A stretch of 53,575 nucleotides of DNA from Candidatus Mediterraneibacter vanvlietii (GCA_019113645.1 DXGZ01000107.1:1-53575), one strand, 5' to 3'; shown: positions 23,524 to 32,412, counted from the stretch's first letter. Made by a program: numbers and translations. Notes: a model not told the origin generated them from the sequence alone.

Positions 23524-24993
23524 ATGACTGAGGATAAAATACAAAAGCATTTTATGGAGGAATTCCCGACTGAGCCACCCGTATCGGAACCGGAGCGGCA
23601 GTATTATTTTATACAGAGAGCCAGGGAAGATCTGAAGAAAATGAGTGAAGCGGCAGGAAGGCCGCTGACTTTTTGCGTTACCACTTTCGGCTGTCAGATG
23701 AATGCGCGTGATTCGGAGAAACTGGTTGGAATCCTGGAGGAGATCGGTTACATAGAAGAGCCGGACGAGGAGAAGGCGGATTTCGTCATCTACAATACAT
23801 GTACGGTGCGCGAGAATGCGAACCAGAGAGTATACGGACGTCTTGGACAGCTCGGCAGAATCAAGAAGAAGAATCCGCATATGATGATCGCTCTGTGCGG
23901 CTGCATGATGCAGGAGCCGGAGGTCGTGGAGAAGCTGAAGAAGAGTTACCGGTTTGTGGATCTGATTTTCGGCACGCATAACATCTTCAAGTTTGCCGAA
24001 CTTCTTGCAACACGGATGGAAAGCGGTGACATGGTGATCGACATATGGAAGGATACGGACAAGATCGTAGAAGATCTTCCGAGCGAGAGAAAATATTCTT
24101 TCAAATCCGGCGTCAACATCATGTTCGGATGCAATAATTTCTGCAGCTACTGTATCGTGCCGTATGTGCGGGGCAGGGAGAGAAGCAGGAATCCACGGGC
24201 GATTATCCGTGAGATCGAGAGACTGGTCGCTGACGGCGTTGTGGAAGTGATGCTCCTGGGACAGAATGTCAATTCCTACGGGAAAACGCTGGAGGAGCCG
24301 ATCACTTTTGCCCGGCTGTTAAAAGAGATCGAGAAGATCGAAGGGCTTGAGCGGATCCGTTTCATGACTTCTCATCCGAAGGATCTGTCAGATGAGCTGA
24401 TACAGGTTATGGCAGAGTCAAAGAAGATCTGCACCCATCTCCATCTTCCGGTACAGTCCGGAAGCACCAGGATCCTGGAGAAGATGAACCGCAGGTATAC
24501 AAAGGAAGGCTATCTGGAACTGGTGCGGAAGATCAGAGCCGCTGTGCCGGATATTTCCCTGACAACAGACATTATCGTCGGTTTTCCGGGAGAGACGGAA
24601 GAAGATTTCCAGGAGACGCTGGATGTTGTGCGGCAGGTGCGCTATGACAGCGCGTTTACATTCATCTATTCCAGGCGCACGGGCACGCCCGCGGCAGTGA
24701 TGAAAGATCAGGTTCCGGAGGATGTGGTAAAAGACCGGTTCAACCGTCTGCTTGAAGAGGTGCAGAGGATTTCGGCTGAGATGTGCGCCCGGTATGAAGG
24801 AACCGTGCAGAGAGTTCTTGTGGAAAGCGTAAACGAGCATGATGAGAGCCTGATGACAGGCAGAATGAGCGGCAATCTTCTCGTGCATTTTCCGGGTGAC
24901 GCATCCCTGATCGGGAAATTCGTGGACGTCAGCCTCGATGAGTGCAGGGGATTCTATTATCTCGGGAAAATGACAGAGGGCAAAACAGAATAG
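23524..24993 (+). CDS. miaB: tRNA-2-methylthio-N6-dimethylallyladenosine synthase MiaB
   Basis: The 489-residue radical-SAM methylthiotransferase has three parts. The N-terminal UPF0004 domain has cysteines in TTFGCQMNARDSE (about 57), YNTCTVREN and ALCGCMMQ. The radical-SAM core has CNNFCSYC (about residues 203-210) followed by VPYVRGRERSR. The C-terminal TRAM domain ends the protein. The GREKSR-type segment and the NARDSE context separate MiaB from MtaB and RimO. It adds a methylthio group to i6A37 of tRNA. A strong terminator follows. Confidence 0.96.
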   Translation: MTEDKIQKHFMEEFPTEPPVSEPERQYYFIQRAREDLKKMSEAAGRPLTFCVTTFGCQMNARDSEKLVGILEEIGYIEEPDEEKADFVIYNTCTVRENANQRVYGRLGQLGRIKKKNPHMMIALCGCMMQEPEVVEKLKKSYRFVDLIFGTHNIFKFAELLATRMESGDMVIDIWKDTDKIVEDLPSERKYSFKSGVNIMFGCNNFCSYCIVPYVRGRERSRNPRAIIREIERLVADGVVEVMLLGQNVNSYGKTLEEPITFARLLKEIEKIEGLERIRFMTSHPKDLSDELIQVMAESKKICTHLHLPVQSGSTRILEKMNRRYTKEGYLELVRKIRAAVPDISLTTDIIVGFPGETEEDFQETLDVVRQVRYDSAFTFIYSRRTGTPAAVMKDQVPEDVVKDRFNRLLEEVQRISAEMCARYEGTVQRVLVESVNEHDESLMTGRMSGNLLVHFPGDASLIGKFVDVSLDECRGFYYLGKMTEGKTE

Positions 24994-25008
24994 AAGTACA
25001 GATTATAT

Positions 25009-25070
25009 GGCTGGTTTCGGAAAACGGATTCCATGGAAAAGGAATCTTCCGAAGCCAGTCATATTTTTTT
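25009..25070 (+). terminator. intrinsic terminator of miaB
   Basis: GGCTGGTTTCGGAA pairs with TTCCGAAGCCAGTC (two wobble pairs), continued by GGATTCC with GGAATC above a small bulge, giving a hairpin of about 52 bases (25009-25060). A run of seven T residues closes it (25064-25070). The T run overlaps the sigma-E -35 of spoIIIAA. Confidence 0.85.
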
Positions 25071-25086
25071 GAACCTCTCATATATT
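25058..25086 (+). promoter_or_regulatory. sigma-E-type promoter of the spoIIIA operon
   Basis: GTCATATTT (25058-25066) is a near-perfect sigma-E -35 and CATATATT (25079-25086) a seven-of-eight -10. The start codon follows at 25106. The spoIIIA operon is sigma-E controlled in all species studied, so the assignment is well supported. Confidence 0.72.
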
Positions 25087-25105
25087 GTGTAAAGAGGTGG
25101 ACAAG

Positions 25106-26047
25106 ATGGAAAGAAGGGATAGAAACAGTCAGATATTTCACATTCTGGCAAAAAGCGTGCGGACTGTCATAGAGAAGGAGTCGCCGGATCTTGCGGATGT
25201 TCAGGAGATCCGGCTCCGGGCAGGACAGCCGCTGCGCATGCTCCGCGGCAGCCGGGAGAGGGTGCTCCCCTCGGATGAAAAGCCGCATATTATCACAAAG
25301 GAAGAGATCAGAGAGACCATGGAGTATGTGAGCCATTATTCTCTGTATGCGTACGAAAATGAACTCAGGCAGGGATTCCTGACCGTGGAAGGAGGACACA
25401 GAATAGGAGTGGCAGGAAAAGTGATTATTGAGAAAGAGAAAGTAAAAAACATCCAGTACATATCATCTGTAAACGTCCGTGTCTCCCATGAGATGCTCGG
25501 CTGTGCGGACCGGCTTCTGCCGTACATTACCAAAAACAGACAGGTGTGCCATACGCTGATTATTTCACCGCCCTGCTGTGGGAAAACGACTCTGATCCGT
25601 GATCTGATCCGGCAGATCTCCGATGGAAACGAATATGTAAAAGGATGCTCGGTGGGAGTGGTGGACGAACGCTCTGAGCTGGGAGGGTGCTATCTGGGGA
25701 TCGCCCAGAACCATCTTGGGTCAAGGACAGATATCCTGGACTGCTGCCCCAAGGCAGACGGCATGATCATGCTGATCCGTTCCATGTCGCCCCAGGTCAT
25801 CGCAGTGGATGAGATCGGCACCAGCGAGGATATCCATGCCATAGAATACGCCATGCAGTGCGGCTGCAAGCTGATCGCAAGCGTCCACGGTCTTGATATG
25901 GATGAGGCGACCAGGAAACCGGTTCTCGGCGAGCTGATCCGGCGGAGGATGTTTGAGCGGTATGTAGTTCTGGGCAGCGGAAAGCATCCGGGAGAGATCC
26001 GGGGGGTATATGACGAGCGGGGGAGTGTGCTTTGCAGAGATTTATAG
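25106..26047 (+). CDS. spoIIIAA: stage III sporulation protein AA (ATPase)
   Basis: The 313-residue protein is the secretion-ATPase-like component of the SpoIIIA-SpoIIQ feeding channel. Walker A is SPPCCGKTTLIRD; the two Cys in place of the usual Gly/Gln/Thr residues of the loop are unusual. Walker B is QVIAVDEIGTSED, and CKLIASVHG and GVYDERG mark later motifs. The N-terminal region VQEIRLRAGQPLRM is typical. AGAGGTGG lies upstream of ATG 25106; an upstream in-frame start at 25085 falls within the promoter. It is first of eight genes and overlaps spoIIIAB by 16 bases. Confidence 0.96.
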   Translation: MERRDRNSQIFHILAKSVRTVIEKESPDLADVQEIRLRAGQPLRMLRGSRERVLPSDEKPHIITKEEIRETMEYVSHYSLYAYENELRQGFLTVEGGHRIGVAGKVIIEKEKVKNIQYISSVNVRVSHEMLGCADRLLPYITKNRQVCHTLIISPPCCGKTTLIRDLIRQISDGNEYVKGCSVGVVDERSELGGCYLGIAQNHLGSRTDILDCCPKADGMIMLIRSMSPQVIAVDEIGTSEDIHAIEYAMQCGCKLIASVHGLDMDEATRKPVLGELIRRRMFERYVVLGSGKHPGEIRGVYDERGSVLCRDL

Positions 26048-26550
26048 GCGGGGTTCTGATCCTGACCGCCACGGCGGGGGCGGGATATGTGTACGGCATG
26101 GAGCTGAAAACTTATCTGGAGACAATGCGGTATCTGCGGTATGTCGTCAGCCTGATAAAAGGAGAGATCTCCTATTCCGGAACACCCCTGCAGGAAGTTT
26201 TCGCAGAGGTGGCGGAAAGAGTCCGGGAACCTTACCGCGCCTGGTTAAGAGGGATGGCGCGCGAACTGGAGAACCGGACAGAATCCGGTTTCGCAAGGGC
26301 GTGGAACAAATGCACGGACCGCTATCTGAAGCCCCTCCGTCTGAAATATGAGCACGTAATCCTGTTAAAGGAACCGGGTACGTTCCTGGCAAGCCTGGAA
26401 CGGGACACGCTTGACCGGACACTGCAGATCTATCTGAACAGGATGGACCTGGAAATCGAGAAATTAAGAGAAGGGCTTGCCGGAAAGATCAGGGTCGGCG
26501 GATGCCTCGGGGTGATGAGCGGAATCTTTCTCATCGTGATCCTGCTCTGA
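26032..26550 (+). CDS. spoIIIAB: stage III sporulation protein AB
   Basis: The 172-residue protein has an N-terminal hydrophobic helix (about residues 3-20), a helical middle resembling type-II secretion GspF (RYVVSLIKGEISYSGTPLQEV) and a C-terminal membrane helix (SGIFLIVILL). It begins with TTG, preceded by GGGGGAG, within the spoIIIAA gene; the overlap suggests coupled translation. It belongs to the mother-cell side of the channel. Confidence 0.94.
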   Translation: MQRFIGGVLILTATAGAGYVYGMELKTYLETMRYLRYVVSLIKGEISYSGTPLQEVFAEVAERVREPYRAWLRGMARELENRTESGFARAWNKCTDRYLKPLRLKYEHVILLKEPGTFLASLERDTLDRTLQIYLNRMDLEIEKLREGLAGKIRVGGCLGVMSGIFLIVILL

Positions 26551-26565
26551 ATTTAGGGAGGAAGC

Positions 26566-26760
26566 ATGAATATCAATCTAATCTTTCGTATAGCTGCGGT
26601 AGGCATACTCGTATCGATCTTAAGCCAGGTCCTGAAGCACAGCGGCAGGGAGGAACAGGCTTTTCTGGTGAGCCTGGCAGGGCTGATTCTTGTACTGACC
26701 TGGGTGCTGCCGTATATTTACGACCTGTTTCTTACAATCCGTCAGCTTTTTGCACTGTAG
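26566..26760 (+). CDS. spoIIIAC: stage III sporulation protein AC
   Basis: This 64-residue protein has two membrane helices (MNINLIFRIAAVGILVSILS and LVSLAGLILVLTWVLPYIY) around a short HSGREEQ loop, the standard SpoIIIAC form. GGGAGGAAGC precedes the ATG, and it follows spoIIIAB by 15 bases. Confidence 0.95.
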   Translation: MNINLIFRIAAVGILVSILSQVLKHSGREEQAFLVSLAGLILVLTWVLPYIYDLFLTIRQLFAL

Positions 26761-26771
26761 GAGGGAAAGGC

Positions 26772-27158
26772 ATGAGCATGATACAGGTGGGAATTATCGG
26801 TGTGATCGCAGCCGTGCTGGCGGTTCAGCTAAAGGGCGGAAAAGCAGAATACGGGATCTATGTCAGCGCTGCGGCAGGGATTATTCTGTTTTCATTTATT
26901 GTGGACAGACTGAGTATTTTCGTGCGAACGCTGGAACAGATTGCTTCGTATATTGATATGGACGCGGGATATCTCGGCATTATGCTGAAAATGATCGGGA
27001 TCACCTACATAGCGGAGTTTTCCTCCGGCATCTGCCGCGACGCGGGATATCAGACGATGGCCGGACAGATCGAGATCTTCGGGAAGCTCACCATACTTGC
27101 TCTCGGAATGCCGGTTCTCACAGCTCTGCTTGAGACGATCCGGGAGTTCCTGTCATGA
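26772..27158 (+). CDS. spoIIIAD: stage III sporulation protein AD
   Basis: The 128-residue protein has about four hydrophobic helices, with the family sequences AVLAVQLKGGKAEYGIYVSA and IEIFGKLTILALGMPVLTAL. It shares distant similarity with SpoIIIAC. AGGAGGGAAAGGC precedes the ATG, and the end overlaps spoIIIAE by 4 bases. Confidence 0.94.
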   Translation: MSMIQVGIIGVIAAVLAVQLKGGKAEYGIYVSAAAGIILFSFIVDRLSIFVRTLEQIASYIDMDAGYLGIMLKMIGITYIAEFSSGICRDAGYQTMAGQIEIFGKLTILALGMPVLTALLETIREFLS

Positions 27159-28378
27159 AGCGGACGGCCCGGTTTGCGCTGACTCTGCTTCTTGTCCTGC
27201 TGGTGTTCGGACTTGGCACCCGGATCGTCAATGCGGCGGAAACCGATTCCACGGGGAGCGCTGCAGGAGCAGCTGCACAGGAAAGCACCGCAGAAGACAG
27301 TGCAGAGGATGCGGAAGACCTTCAGGAAAAAGTGGAGGACGCCCTTCTTGCGGAATTTGATTTTGATGAGATTGAGTATAGTCTGCATTCCATGTTCCCT
27401 GGTGAGAAGATGTCATTTCAGGATATGGTTTCCGCTATGGCCTCCGGCGATGCGGGGAGCGTGGGACAACTGCTTCTTGAGTATATATCGGATCAGTTTT
27501 TTTATGAGTTTAAATATAACAGACAGAATCTGATCTACGTTCTGCTCGTCTCGCTCACTGCAGCTGTGTTCAGCAATTTTGCCGGGGCATTCCGGAGCAT
27601 ACAGATATCAGAGATCAGTTTCTATGTGATGTACATGCTTCTGATCGCGCTCTGCCTGACATCGTTCCAGACAGCAGCGGCAGGAGCAGAAGAACGACTG
27701 CAGGCGCTGACGGAGTTTATGCGTATCCTCTGCCCGAGCTATTTCCTGGCAGTGGCTTTTGCGTCAGGAAGCGCATCGTCCCTTTTCTTTTACAATGTCA
27801 TCCTCATGATTATCTATGTGGTTGAGCTGGTGATTGTACGCTTTCTGCTTCCGGTGATTAATATCTATATCATGATACAGGTGCTTGGCAACCTGACCGG
27901 CGAAGATTTTATATCCGAATTCGCGGATCTTCTGAAGAAAGCGGTGATGTGGATTCTCAAGACAATGCTGGCATGTGTGATCGGTGTAAATGTTGTACAG
28001 GGAATCCTGGCACCCGCCATTGACACTCTGAGGAGGAGCGCTCTGACGCGGACTGCGGAAGCCCTGCCGTGGGTAGGCAATGCCATCGGCGGCGCAGCGG
28101 AAATCGTTCTCGGGACAGCAGTACTTATCAAGAACGGGATCGGGATGGCAGGGGCGGCAATCGCTCTTCTGATTTTCGCTGTGCCGGTGATTCAGATGCT
28201 TGTCATGGCCTTTATGTACAAACTGGCGGCAGCGCTTGTCCAGCCGGTCTCAGACAAGAGGATCACTTCCTGCATCAGCGGGGTGAGCGAAGGGTATGAA
28301 CTGATGGTTCGGGTCATTTTTACAGCAGGAGTGCTCTTTCTTCTGACTATAGCAGTGGTTGCGGCGTCAACTTCCTGA
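27155..28378 (+). CDS. spoIIIAE: stage III sporulation protein AE
   Basis: The 407-residue polytopic membrane protein starts with a signal peptide (about residues 1-25) and an acidic Ala/Ser-rich stretch of about 50 residues. Six or more helices follow, with the conserved NVVQGILAPAIDTLRRS and VKNGIGMAGA-like segments (here LIKNGIGMAGAAIA). It is the largest membrane component of the channel. It overlaps spoIIIAD by ATGA. The acidic region before the first conserved segment is a lineage-specific feature in this family as far as I know. Confidence 0.95.
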   Translation: MKRTARFALTLLLVLLVFGLGTRIVNAAETDSTGSAAGAAAQESTAEDSAEDAEDLQEKVEDALLAEFDFDEIEYSLHSMFPGEKMSFQDMVSAMASGDAGSVGQLLLEYISDQFFYEFKYNRQNLIYVLLVSLTAAVFSNFAGAFRSIQISEISFYVMYMLLIALCLTSFQTAAAGAEERLQALTEFMRILCPSYFLAVAFASGSASSLFFYNVILMIIYVVELVIVRFLLPVINIYIMIQVLGNLTGEDFISEFADLLKKAVMWILKTMLACVIGVNVVQGILAPAIDTLRRSALTRTAEALPWVGNAIGGAAEIVLGTAVLIKNGIGMAGAAIALLIFAVPVIQMLVMAFMYKLAAALVQPVSDKRITSCISGVSEGYELMVRVIFTAGVLFLLTIAVVAASTS

Positions 28379-28461
28379 ATGAGGTCCGGCCCAGAGAAGA
28401 ATGTGTTCCCGCGCTGACCTGTCAGAACAGACAGCGGACTGCGGAAAAGGAGAGATGCGAT

Positions 28462-28905
28462 ATGTTCGACCAGATTTACGGCTGGATACAGAATGTTTCT
28501 GTTTATCTGATTATGACAGCGGCAGTGATGCATGCAATTCCCGGGAAAGACTACGGCAGGTATATCCGTTTTTTCTCAGGGCTCGTACTGATTCTTCTGA
28601 TGTTCACGCCGCTTCTGCGCGCTGCCGGGATGGAACGGCGATTTTCCGAACTGTACAGCGGAGTGGAATATGAGATGGAACGGCAGGAAATAGAAAAAGC
28701 ATATGAGATCTATGAAAATTCAGGGCTTGACGATCTGCTGACCGAACCCGGATACAGCGGCTCAGATGAGACGGGGAATGTGCCGGAAGATGAGAGCGGG
28801 CGGCCGGGAACCGCAGATGAAACAGGGCAGCAGGAGAACCCAGACGGGGCAGGAGAAAATGAAGGCAGCAGGATCGAAGTGGGGGAGATAGAGATTGGCA
28901 AATAA
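28462..28905 (+). CDS. spoIIIAF: stage III sporulation protein AF
   Basis: The 147-residue protein has two N-terminal membrane helices (VYLIMTAAVMHAI and FFSGLVLILLMFTPLL), a helical region that includes YEMERQEIEKAYEIYE and a long acidic low-complexity tail (from about residue 95) rich in Glu, Gly, Asp and Pro. AAAAGGAGA precedes the ATG. It is 83 bases behind spoIIIAE, the widest gap in the operon. Confidence 0.92.
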   Translation: MFDQIYGWIQNVSVYLIMTAAVMHAIPGKDYGRYIRFFSGLVLILLMFTPLLRAAGMERRFSELYSGVEYEMERQEIEKAYEIYENSGLDDLLTEPGYSGSDETGNVPEDESGRPGTADETGQQENPDGAGENEGSRIEVGEIEIGK

Positions 28906-29515
28906 AAAGTGGAAGGAATGGATCGCGGGAATCCGATCGGGAGATAAGCTCCCGAAAAAGAATCAGCTGCTCATCCTGCTTCTTTCGGGAATCCTGCTGC
29001 TTGTCATTGTATTTCCGGTTCCGGACAGCGGCGCGGGAGACAGCGCGGAAGGATCGGCAGGTTCCTTATCCGCAGACAACACTGCGGCGGACGCTGCAGC
29101 AGACACTTCCGGGACAGGTGAGTACGAAGCGTATCTGGAAGAGAAAACCGCTCAGACGCTGCGGCAGGTGTCCGGAGTGGGTGAAGTTACGGTTATGATC
29201 ACTCTGAAATCAGGCGGACAGAAGATTATAGAAAAGGATCAGTCAAACACAGTACAGACAACGGAAGAGGAGGACAGCTCCGGCGGGACGCGGGCGGTGG
29301 AAGATCAGTCCTCTGATAAAACGAGTATATATACGCAGGGGGCTGACGGCTCTTCCGCTCCCTATGTGAGCAAGGAACTGTCACCGGAAATCGAGGGTGT
29401 TGTCGTCATCGCCGACGGCGGGGATGACGCGGTTGTGATACAGAATATTACCGAGGCAGTGCAGGCATTATTCGGTGTGGAGGCGCATAAGATTAAAATA
29501 ATGAAACGGGCTTGA
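28895..29515 (+). CDS. spoIIIAG: stage III sporulation protein AG
   Basis: The 206-residue protein has one N-terminal membrane helix (about residues 23-41), a Ser/Ala/Asp-rich linker and the ring-building motif domain: EKTAQTLRQVSGVGEVTVMI, then SPEIEGVVVIADGGDDAVVI and ITEAVQALFGVEAHKIKIMK. SpoIIIAG forms a 30-subunit ring in the intermembrane space. The TTG start is preceded by GGGGGAG and lies in the spoIIIAF gene (11-base overlap). A Ser/Thr-rich loop (about residues 115-145) interrupts the ring domain, as in Bacillus. Confidence 0.95.
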   Translation: MANKKWKEWIAGIRSGDKLPKKNQLLILLLSGILLLVIVFPVPDSGAGDSAEGSAGSLSADNTAADAAADTSGTGEYEAYLEEKTAQTLRQVSGVGEVTVMITLKSGGQKIIEKDQSNTVQTTEEEDSSGGTRAVEDQSSDKTSIYTQGADGSSAPYVSKELSPEIEGVVVIADGGDDAVVIQNITEAVQALFGVEAHKIKIMKRA

Positions 29516-29540
29516 TACATAGATAGAGGAGGATGGGAAA

Positions 29541-30152
29541 GTGAAACGTATATTCAAGAAAAACCAGATCATTATTGCGACATTGGCTGTCATGATTGCC
29601 ATTGCGGGATACCTGAATTATTCGGGCAGACTGTTCGGGGATTCTCAGGACGGCACGGCGGAGGCGAATGCTGATCTTGCCAATCAGGAACTTCTGGATA
29701 TCTCGCAGGATGACCTCGAAACATCTGAAGAGGATATCGTAAGCACTGATTCTGAGGCGGAAGGCACCCCGGGCGAGGCGGTTCTCACCAGCGGCACAGC
29801 GGAGACAACAGTGGCACAGGCAAAGGTGACAAGAGAACAGGTGCGCGCCCAGAACAAGGAAACACTGCAGGCGATTATTGACAACACGAATCTGAGCGAT
29901 GCGGAGAAACAGGATGCAGTGGCGCAGATGGTACAGCTTACAGAGATATCGGAACAGGAGGCGGCGATCGAGACACTGATGGCTTCCAAGGGATTCTCAG
30001 AAGCAGTGGTAAGTCTTGATGCAGACTCTGCCGATATCGTGGTTAAGGCAGATGAGCTGACGGACGCGAACCGCGCGCAGATCGAAGATATTGTGACGAG
30101 GCGAACGGAGATTGCTCCGGAGAATATTGTGATCACTCCGATTCATGAATGA
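29541..30152 (+). CDS. spoIIIAH: stage III sporulation protein AH
   Basis: The 203-residue protein has a short basic start and membrane helix (FKKNQIIIATLAVMIAIAG), a linker of about 70 residues rich in Glu, Ser and Thr, and a C-terminal domain that should bind forespore SpoIIQ (KETLQAIIDNTNLSDAEKQD, then VKADELTDANRAQIEDIV). GTG start with GGAGGATGGGAAA upstream. It is last in the operon; no terminator is visible immediately after it. Confidence 0.95.
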   Translation: MKRIFKKNQIIIATLAVMIAIAGYLNYSGRLFGDSQDGTAEANADLANQELLDISQDDLETSEEDIVSTDSEAEGTPGEAVLTSGTAETTVAQAKVTREQVRAQNKETLQAIIDNTNLSDAEKQDAVAQMVQLTEISEQEAAIETLMASKGFSEAVVSLDADSADIVVKADELTDANRAQIEDIVTRRTEIAPENIVITPIHE

Positions 30153-30360
30153 AATTCTTGGGGATTGAACTCTTTGGACAGATATGGTAAGCTGAATAAG
30201 TATGTCCGGATGTAACTGATGGATCCGGAAATTAATCAGGCGTCGGCTCTGTGGCCGGCGCTGCCGTCCGTGTGCGGATGATTGCGGATGTCTGCGTGTA
30301 TGCGGTCCGACGGCTTTGCACCGTGCGGAGATTCAGACCATGTGAGGAGAAGGAGTTAGT
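30153..30360 (+). promoter_or_regulatory. GC-rich structured leader before prfC
   Basis: This 208-base gap holds a poor promoter candidate (TTGGAC near 30174, with a -10-like TAAGTA 17 bases on) and several inverted repeats: CCGGAT/ATCCGG (30206-30211, 30223-30228) and GCCGTC/GACGGC (30263-30268, 30309-30314). It may be an untranslated leader. I see no known riboswitch in it. Confidence 0.35.
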
Positions 30361-31953
30361 ATGTCAGATTTTATCAATGAGATAAAGAAGAGGAGAACGT
30401 TTGCGATCATATCCCACCCTGATGCCGGAAAGACAACTCTGACAGAGAAGTTCCTGCTGTACGGAGGGGTGATCAACCAGGCAGGATCCGTGAAGGGAAA
30501 GGCAACGGCGAAACACGCAGTCTCCGACTGGATGGAGATCGAGAAGGAGAGAGGTATCTCGGTGACCTCCTCTGTGCTGCAGTTTAATTATGACGGGTTC
30601 TGTATCAATATTCTGGACACGCCGGGGCACCAGGATTTCTCGGAGGATACTTACCGTACGCTTATGGCGGCGGATTCGGCGGTGATGGTGATCGACGCGT
30701 CAAAAGGTGTGGAGGCACAGACGAGAAAGCTGTTCAAAGTATGTGCCATGAGGCATATACCGATTTTTACGTTCATTAACAAGATGGACCGGGATGCAAA
30801 AGATACCTTTGACCTGCTTGACGATATTGAAAAGGAACTTGGAATCCCGACCTGCCCGGTAAACTGGCCGATCGGCTCAGGCAAGGCGTTCAAGGGCGTA
30901 TATGACAGAGAAAAACGGGAAGTGGAGCTCTTCTCTGACACGAGGAAAGGGACATCTGTCGGAGAGGTGAAGACAGTGGCGATCAATAATCCGGAGGTGG
31001 ACTGGCTGATCGGAACCGAGGCGAAAGTGACTCTGGAAGAAGAGATCGAACTGCTGGACGGGGCTTCAGCGGAGTTTGACCAGGAACTGGTGGACAAGGG
31101 AGAGCTCTCCCCTGTATTTTTCGGGTCTGCGCTGACCAATTTCGGCGTAGAGACCTTCCTGAAACACTTCCTTGCCATGACGACTTCTCCCCTTCCGAGA
31201 ATGTCGGATCACGGTGAGATCGACCCGATGAAAGAACAGGATTTTTCCGCCTTTGTATTCAAGATTCAGGCGAATATGAACAAGGCGCACAGGGACAGGA
31301 TCGCTTTTATGCGTATCTGTTCCGGAGAGTTCAACGCGGGAATGAGTGTATACCATGTGCAGGGAGGCAAAGACGTCAGGCTGTCGCAGCCTCAGCAGAT
31401 GATGGCGAGCGAGAGAAAGATCATAGACAAAGCCTGCGGAGGCGATATCATCGGTGTATTCGACCCGGGTATCTTTTCTATCGGCGATACGCTCACTACT
31501 TCGAAAGAGAAGTTCGCCTACGAGGGAATTCCGACTTTTGCGCCAGAACATTTCGCGAGGGTACGCCAGGTTGATACGATGAAGAGAAAACAGTTCGTCA
31601 AGGGAATCAACCAGATCGCCCAGGAAGGGGCGATTCAGATCTTCCAGGAATATAACACCGGAATGGAAGAGATCATCGTCGGCGTGGTCGGAGTCCTTCA
31701 GTTTGACGTACTCAAATACCGCCTGAAAAACGAATATAATGTAGAGATTATTCTTGAGAACCTGCCCTATGAGCATATCCGCTGGATTGAGAATGAGGAT
31801 GTGGATCTCGACCATATCAGCGGAACTTCGGATATGAAGAAAATCAAGGATCTTAAAGACCGCCCGCTTCTCCTTTTTATCCATGAGTGGAGCATCCGGA
31901 TGACACTGGAGAGAAACGAGGGGCTTGTGCTCTCTGAATTCGGACGCTCATAA
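30361..31953 (+). CDS. prfC: peptide chain release factor 3
   Basis: The 530-residue GTPase frees RF1 or RF2 from the ribosome after termination. The G1 loop is SHPDAGKTTLTEK (about residues 18-30), with G2/G3 in the switch regions (EKERGISVTSSVLQF, DTPGHQDFSEDTYRTL) and G4 in FINKMDRDAKD. The C-terminal domains carry the RF3-specific segment (LPRMSDHGEIDPMKEQDFSA and onward). GAGAAGGAGTTAGT precedes the ATG. Length and features match the family. Confidence 0.97.
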   Translation: MSDFINEIKKRRTFAIISHPDAGKTTLTEKFLLYGGVINQAGSVKGKATAKHAVSDWMEIEKERGISVTSSVLQFNYDGFCINILDTPGHQDFSEDTYRTLMAADSAVMVIDASKGVEAQTRKLFKVCAMRHIPIFTFINKMDRDAKDTFDLLDDIEKELGIPTCPVNWPIGSGKAFKGVYDREKREVELFSDTRKGTSVGEVKTVAINNPEVDWLIGTEAKVTLEEEIELLDGASAEFDQELVDKGELSPVFFGSALTNFGVETFLKHFLAMTTSPLPRMSDHGEIDPMKEQDFSAFVFKIQANMNKAHRDRIAFMRICSGEFNAGMSVYHVQGGKDVRLSQPQQMMASERKIIDKACGGDIIGVFDPGIFSIGDTLTTSKEKFAYEGIPTFAPEHFARVRQVDTMKRKQFVKGINQIAQEGAIQIFQEYNTGMEEIIVGVVGVLQFDVLKYRLKNEYNVEIILENLPYEHIRWIENEDVDLDHISGTSDMKKIKDLKDRPLLLFIHEWSIRMTLERNEGLVLSEFGRS

Positions 31954-31963
31954 AATGTTTTTC

Positions 31964-31992
31964 TTTGCAAACGGGGCAATATTTGATATAAT
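31964..31992 (+). promoter_or_regulatory. sigma-A-type promoter of the Asp23/Gls24 gene
   Basis: TTTGCA (31964-31969), 17 bases and a perfect TATAAT (31987-31992) stand 36 bases before the ATG at 32029. Confidence 0.72.
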
Positions 31993-32028
31993 GGGGAAAG
32001 AGATTAGACAAAACGGGAGGTTTTGAAT

Positions 32029-32412
32029 ATGGCAAAGGACGAAAGAAACACTTATACAATACAGAATGACGCAAGCCTTGGTGAAGTAAAGATTGCGGAT
32101 GAGGTTGTTGCCATTATCGCCGCGCTTGCAGCTACGGAAGTAGAAGGCGTTGCATCCATGGCAGGCAACATTACAAACGAAGTGATCGGAAAACTTGGCA
32201 TTAAGAACCTTTCAAAAGGGGTGAAAGTGGACGTCCTTGAAGGAATTGTCACTGTCTCTCTTGCGCTGAACATCAAATACGATTACAGTATTATCGAAGT
32301 GACGAAAAAAGTGCAGGAGAAGGTCAAAAATGCCGTTGAGAATATGACAGGACTTGAAGTGGCTGATGTCAATATCAAAGTGGCAGGCGTTGAGATGGAG
32401 AAACAGGACTGA
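32029..32412 (+). CDS. Asp23/Gls24 family envelope stress protein
   Basis: The 127-residue protein has the Asp23/Gls24 fold sequence: GEVKIADEVVAIIAALAATE, VEGVASMAG, SKGVKVDVLEGIVTVSLALN and VTKKVQEKVKNAVENMTGLE with VADVNIKVAGVEM. Relatives attach to the membrane through AmaP in Staphylococcus or act in cell-wall stress. No amaP gene is next to it. GGGAGG precedes the ATG; a TTG two codons earlier is less likely. It has its own promoter and terminator, so it is a single-gene unit placed before nusB, as in many Firmicutes. Confidence 0.94.
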   Translation: MAKDERNTYTIQNDASLGEVKIADEVVAIIAALAATEVEGVASMAGNITNEVIGKLGIKNLSKGVKVDVLEGIVTVSLALNIKYDYSIIEVTKKVQEKVKNAVENMTGLEVADVNIKVAGVEMEKQD

